A DNA stretch of 64,000 nt from Acinetobacter corruptisaponis (lineage in GTDB: Bacteria; Pseudomonadota; Gammaproteobacteria; Pseudomonadales; Moraxellaceae). Position 1 is the stretch's first letter, and each line of letters begins with the position of its first letter. Location of the stretch: assembly GCF_030053775.1 (NCBI RefSeq), contig NZ_CP125669.1, forward strand, positions 2,041,962-2,105,961. Reading direction: 5' to 3'. The notes below the pieces were generated by a model that saw only the letters and a program-made list of their open reading frames with translations, made no database searches and had not been told where the DNA came from. A program made the position numbers and the translations under genes. Below, piece by piece: positions 60,696-64,000 of the stretch.

Positions 60696-62675
60696 CTATG
60701 AAGAGGTTGTCGTTCTGACAATATTCAGGAAATAAAGATGACGTTCATATTGGTCAATAATATCCTGAATCAAGTCCTCCTGAGTCCAGTCCATCACATC
60801 ATAGTTTTGACCACCTTCCCGTAAAAGCACTTCCGCCTGAAAGTAGCTGGCCGCATCTTCATCCGCCCGCCCCAGCATAAAGCTTGGTGGCACAGTTTCA
60901 TGTGAGACCACTTTATAGGTGAAATTAATTTCATGGTGATGGTCAACATGCAGTTGCAGGCCCTGTTCAATCTCCCGAATATCAACATCTAAATGACGGC
61001 GTTTAAATTCACGCTGGATACTTTCAAATGCCTGACGCACCTGTGTATTGATATACTGCCGCACTTCAGCCTCGGTATGCGGATAGTGCATGATCAGGCC
61101 CAAACGTTGCTGCCAACTCCGTGGATTATGAATCGCCCGCGGGGTAATTCGGGCCTCCTGAATGGCGTTCATCTTGGTCACATCAAGCTTCAGGGCTTTT
61201 AACAGGCCCCAGCTCATCAGCAGCATCACAAAAGTAAAGGGTAAGGCGCTCATGATAATGGAGGATTGCAAGGCTGATAGACCACCGACCAGCAACAGGA
61301 TAATCGCCAGCACCGCCATCAGCACAGTCCAGAACAGTCTTTGCCATGTGGGTGAGTTCTCCGTTTTTGCGGTCAGATAATCGGTAACCAAAGCTCCTGA
61401 ATCTGCTGAGGTCACGAAGAACAGCATCACCAATACGGTTGCAAGCAGGCTCATTACGGTTGAAAAAGGCAAATGGTTTAGAAATTCAAACAAGGCCACC
61501 GATGAGTCATTTTGTACCGCCTGAATCAGGGTGGTATTGTGTTCTTGCAAAATACTGAACAGTGCAGCATTGCCTAGAAAGCCCATCCAGATAATGGTAA
61601 AACCTGTTGGGATTAACAGTACACCAATGATAAATTCGCGGATGGTTCGCCCTCGTGATACACGGGCAATAAACATCCCCACAAATGGCGACCATGAAAT
61701 CCACCATGCCCAGTACATGATTGTCCAACCACCAATCCAGCCATTCGGTTGGTAGGCATACAGGTTAAATGTCATGCCAAACAGGTTGGATATATACGAA
61801 CCCATGTTTTGAATGGTGGTCTGGAGTAAATAGATACTTGGGCCAGCAATAAAGACAAAGGCTAAAAGTACCAGTGCCAAAATCAGGTTTAGTTCAGAGA
61901 GACGCTTTACCCCTTTATCCAGTCCAAGGAATACAGATAAGGAAGCCAAGGCACTGACAAAAATAATCAGGATAACCTGAACATTGCTGCTCTGTTCGAT
62001 GCCAAACAGGTAGTGTAAACCCGAGTTGATCTGGGTCACCCCAAAACCTAAAGAGGTTGCGACACCAAAAACCGTACCGATGGTGGCAAAAATATCAATG
62101 CTATCGCCCAAAGGCCCATAAATTTTCTTACCGATAATCGGATACAGGGCGGAACGGGTTTTTAAGGGCAGATTATGGCGATAGGCAAAATAGGCCAGGG
62201 ACAGTCCGACAATGGCGTAAATCGCCCAGGCATGCAGACCCCAGTGGAAAAAGGTGATGCGCAAGGCCTGCTGAGCCGATGCAACGGTTTCAGGGTCGCC
62301 ACTAGGCGGACTGACATAATGCATCACGGGTTCAGCGACACCAAAGAACATCAGGCCGATGCCCATGCCTGCGGTAAACAGCATAGCGAACCATGAACCA
62401 TTGCTATACTCAGGCTGGCTGTGGTCGGGCCCTAGTTTAATTTTGCCACTGGCTGAACAGGCAATATAAATCAGCAGAATCAGGAACACCGCAACAGACA
62501 GAACATAAAACCAGCTAAAGGAATCGGTGATCCACTGCTTGAGCTGCTGGGTGAGAAATTCAAACGAACTGGGTGCGATAATGACAATTGCCAAAAAAAT
62601 CGCAATGATAATCACCGTGCTTAAAAACACGTTTGGATTGACATTCGCAAACTGCGAAGTTGGTTTGGAAGGCAT
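60696..62675 (-). CDS. betT: BCCT-family choline transporter
   Basis: The 659-residue betaine/choline/carnitine transporter has twelve helices in the first 500 residues. Family motifs include YWAWWISWSPFVGMFIARVSRGR near 320 and the glycine-rich GMGIGLMFFGVAEPVMHY near 103. A 150-residue cytosolic C-terminus ends in DVMDWTQEDLIQDIIDQYERHLYFL, like E. coli BetT, and supports choline as the substrate for osmoprotection. betA, betB and betI are not in this window. The upstream gene encodes an ion channel. Confidence 0.85.
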   Translation of the reverse strand: MPSKPTSQFANVNPNVFLSTVIIIAIFLAIVIIAPSSFEFLTQQLKQWITDSFSWFYVLSVAVFLILLIYIACSASGKIKLGPDHSQPEYSNGSWFAMLFTAGMGIGLMFFGVAEPVMHYVSPPSGDPETVASAQQALRITFFHWGLHAWAIYAIVGLSLAYFAYRHNLPLKTRSALYPIIGKKIYGPLGDSIDIFATIGTVFGVATSLGFGVTQINSGLHYLFGIEQSSNVQVILIIFVSALASLSVFLGLDKGVKRLSELNLILALVLLAFVFIAGPSIYLLQTTIQNMGSYISNLFGMTFNLYAYQPNGWIGGWTIMYWAWWISWSPFVGMFIARVSRGRTIREFIIGVLLIPTGFTIIWMGFLGNAALFSILQEHNTTLIQAVQNDSSVALFEFLNHLPFSTVMSLLATVLVMLFFVTSADSGALVTDYLTAKTENSPTWQRLFWTVLMAVLAIILLLVGGLSALQSSIIMSALPFTFVMLLMSWGLLKALKLDVTKMNAIQEARITPRAIHNPRSWQQRLGLIMHYPHTEAEVRQYINTQVRQAFESIQREFKRRHLDVDIREIEQGLQLHVDHHHEINFTYKVVSHETVPPSFMLGRADEDAASYFQAEVLLREGGQNYDVMDWTQEDLIQDIIDQYERHLYFLNIVRTTTSS

Positions 62676-62828
62676 GGTTACCCCACGTTATTTTAATGAT
62701 CATGGACAGACCCTAATGGGTCAAACAAGACATTCACAAGGTGAATAAAAGCGAGTTCAGTACATGCAAAACTCGACATTTATTATAGGAAACGTGAAAA
62801 ATAACGCAGTTGTAATGCTGTAACAGGG

Positions 62829-63524
62829 CTATTCCTTATGAGTAAACTGCTTGGGTAAATGGGCAATATATTGCAGTGCGATCAGGCGTGACACCACCAC
62901 CGCAAGGTACATCACCCCACCAAACATTTGCAGCATCGCCAGTACCCGTGCGGCTGGGCTAAGTGGCATAAGATCAGACAATCCCGTGGCGGATTGCAGG
63001 CTGAAACTGAGAAACAGCAAATCCAGCCAGCTTTGCAATGGCTGTACCTGATTGGGATTTTGAAAGCTATAAGGCAGGACAAGCTGGCAAATAGCATATA
63101 AAAAGGCAAAGCCCCAGGCGATTAGGGTAAAGACCGCTCCCGCAGCAAATAGCTCATCCTTGGTGAGGTAACGGTCGGCAAACATATAACGTAGCAGTCC
63201 ATAGGCGGCATAAAAATAGGCAAGCGCCTCAAAGCTATAGGCTGTGACCTGAATGGCTGGGCTACCATAGCCAATAAAAATCAGGATGGAAAACAGGAAA
63301 GCACCACTGACAAAAACCAGTCCCCAAAAGGTAAATACAGGCGTTTGGCGAATTACCTTGGCAATAATCAGTAGCGCCAATACACCCAATGACCAGGTCA
63401 AGGCACGGTATTCAGTGTCACCAGAGGTCAGCATATATAAAATCAACAGGGCCAGTTGCACCAGTAACAGCCATGCGGATGGGAGTAAACGAAACGTTTT
63501 CCAAAATTCCCTCAAGGTTTGCAT
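62829..63524 (-). CDS. ion-channel family membrane protein
   Basis: The 231-residue protein has six to seven hydrophobic segments (about 14-32, 42-60, 66-84, 94-112, 125-147, 199-222). Near the C-terminus a pore-loop-like region FSLQSATGLSDLMPLSP replaces the canonical K-channel filter TVGYGD. The layout (pore helix, filter-like loop, last helix) matches the Ion_trans_2/ion channel group. Selectivity is doubtful because the Gly-Tyr-Gly is absent. It lies between betT and the TetR-type gene on the same strand. Confidence 0.72.
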   Translation of the reverse strand: MQTLREFWKTFRLLPSAWLLLVQLALLILYMLTSGDTEYRALTWSLGVLALLIIAKVIRQTPVFTFWGLVFVSGAFLFSILIFIGYGSPAIQVTAYSFEALAYFYAAYGLLRYMFADRYLTKDELFAAGAVFTLIAWGFAFLYAICQLVLPYSFQNPNQVQPLQSWLDLLFLSFSLQSATGLSDLMPLSPAARVLAMLQMFGGVMYLAVVVSRLIALQYIAHLPKQFTHKE

Positions 63525-63569
63525 GTGGTTTTCCCAAGTCTTGTTATGGTTTTCATTATGTTTATAACA

Positions 63570-64000
63570 TCATACTGCATCCAGAAAGGAAACGATCATT
63601 TTGGACAGTTCTTGTTGCAGGCGCTGCTCCTGAATCAGGAAATTATTTTTGCTGACGTAACGCATCATGGTAAACAGGGTGCTGTTAATGATCACAAATG
63701 ATTTATGCTTGAGTGTTTCAAAGTCCCAGTGTGGATAGTAACGCCCAAACAGGTACATCCCAATTTCCAGAAAATGTCTTTCCAGCACCTGTGCCGCATC
63801 TGAGTCACTGTAGGCATGCCAGTTCTTTAAGATTTCAATAAAAAAGCCCTGATCAGACTTCAACGATTCAAAGCCAAAGGCAATGCTTAATGTGATGACG
63901 TCCTGAATACTGGTTTGCTGTTGCAGCATCACCAACTGTTTCAATGCCTGCCCCAGATCCTCACTTTTACGTAGCAGCAGTTCCGCCACAATCTGTTCCT
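63570..64000 (-). CDS. TetR-type regulator, C-terminal part (cut by edge)
   Basis: The frame is open through the right edge (EQIVAELLLRKSEDLGQALKQL at the start), so the N-terminal DNA-binding domain lies outside. The visible 143 residues form an all-helical ligand-binding-like domain (FGFESLKSDQGFFIEILKNW, RRYVSKNNFLIQEQRLQQEL-like segments), which resembles C-terminal TetR/AcrR domains. The call rests on helical pattern and length only. It lies 45 bp upstream of the channel gene and could regulate it. Confidence 0.5.
   Translation of the reverse strand, partial: EQIVAELLLRKSEDLGQALKQLVMLQQQTSIQDVITLSIAFGFESLKSDQGFFIEILKNWHAYSDSDAAQVLERHFLEIGMYLFGRYYPHWDFETLKHKSFVIINSTLFTMMRYVSKNNFLIQEQRLQQELSKMIVSFLDAV

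Overview
The window reads as chromosomal DNA of an Acinetobacter species (Moraxellaceae). The basis is protein resemblance and gene order: lptG-lptF divergent from pepA-holC, glnK-amtB, ubiK next to comM, creBCD, and a 16S-tRNA-Ile-tRNA-Ala-23S-5S operon. It is an ordinary core-genome stretch. I see no prophage, insertion sequence, CRISPR array or restriction island. Species cannot be assigned from the sequence alone.

Layout. 0-5 kb: LPS export permeases LptG/LptF (-), then pepA, holC and a coiled-coil hypothetical gene (+). 5-10 kb: riboflavin genes ribE and ribD-nrdR (-), a GlpF-type aquaporin and an orphan D12-class adenine methyltransferase that overlaps ribD. 10-14 kb: glnK-amtB (-), ubiK and comM (+). 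14-18 kb: two paralogous TorF-type porins (-) and an OprD-type porin (+). 18-21.4 kb: ppa, a MAPEG protein, two tandem structured RNA elements resembling phage C4 antisense RNA with a 31-codon ORF behind them, a TetR regulator and a small membrane protein. 21.4-25.5 kb: fadD and parC (-). 25.8-30.1 kb: an AT-rich two-gene surface-polysaccharide block (large HAD/glycan protein and O-acetyltransferase). 30-34 kb: TRIC-type channel, YchJ-like protein, TerC/CBS/CorC protein (-) and a LOG-family hydrolase (+). 34-43.5 kb: choice-of-anchor lipoprotein (-), MFS exporter, GH25 lysozyme, dinB and creBCD (+). 43.5-54.4 kb: RidA, DUF2726, YgiQ, an MFS gene, an Rsm/Csr-like small RNA, a lytic transglycosylase, cysK, a Na/Pi symporter and a frameshifted DapB-like gene. 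54.5-60.2 kb: the rRNA operon (-). 60.7-64 kb: BetT-like choline transporter, an ion-channel protein and the end of a TetR-family gene (-).

The most interesting signals are non-coding. (1) At 49534-49726 an 18-bp near-palindrome resembling the GacA upstream activating sequence precedes a roughly 115-nt transcript candidate with four GGA-bearing hairpin loops, the last inside an intrinsic terminator. This is the architecture of a CsrA/RsmA-titrating RNA. (2) At 19245-19670 two copies of a covarying folded element lie upstream of a leader with the complementary two-part target and a strong Shine-Dalgarno, which matches the logic of C4 antisense control. (3) A perfect TTCAC-N6-TTCAC cre tag sits just before creD. 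(4) A single-base loss breaks the DapB-like gene.

Gene functions are assigned from recognised motifs and family resemblance. RNA structures were paired by hand. No database search was run.
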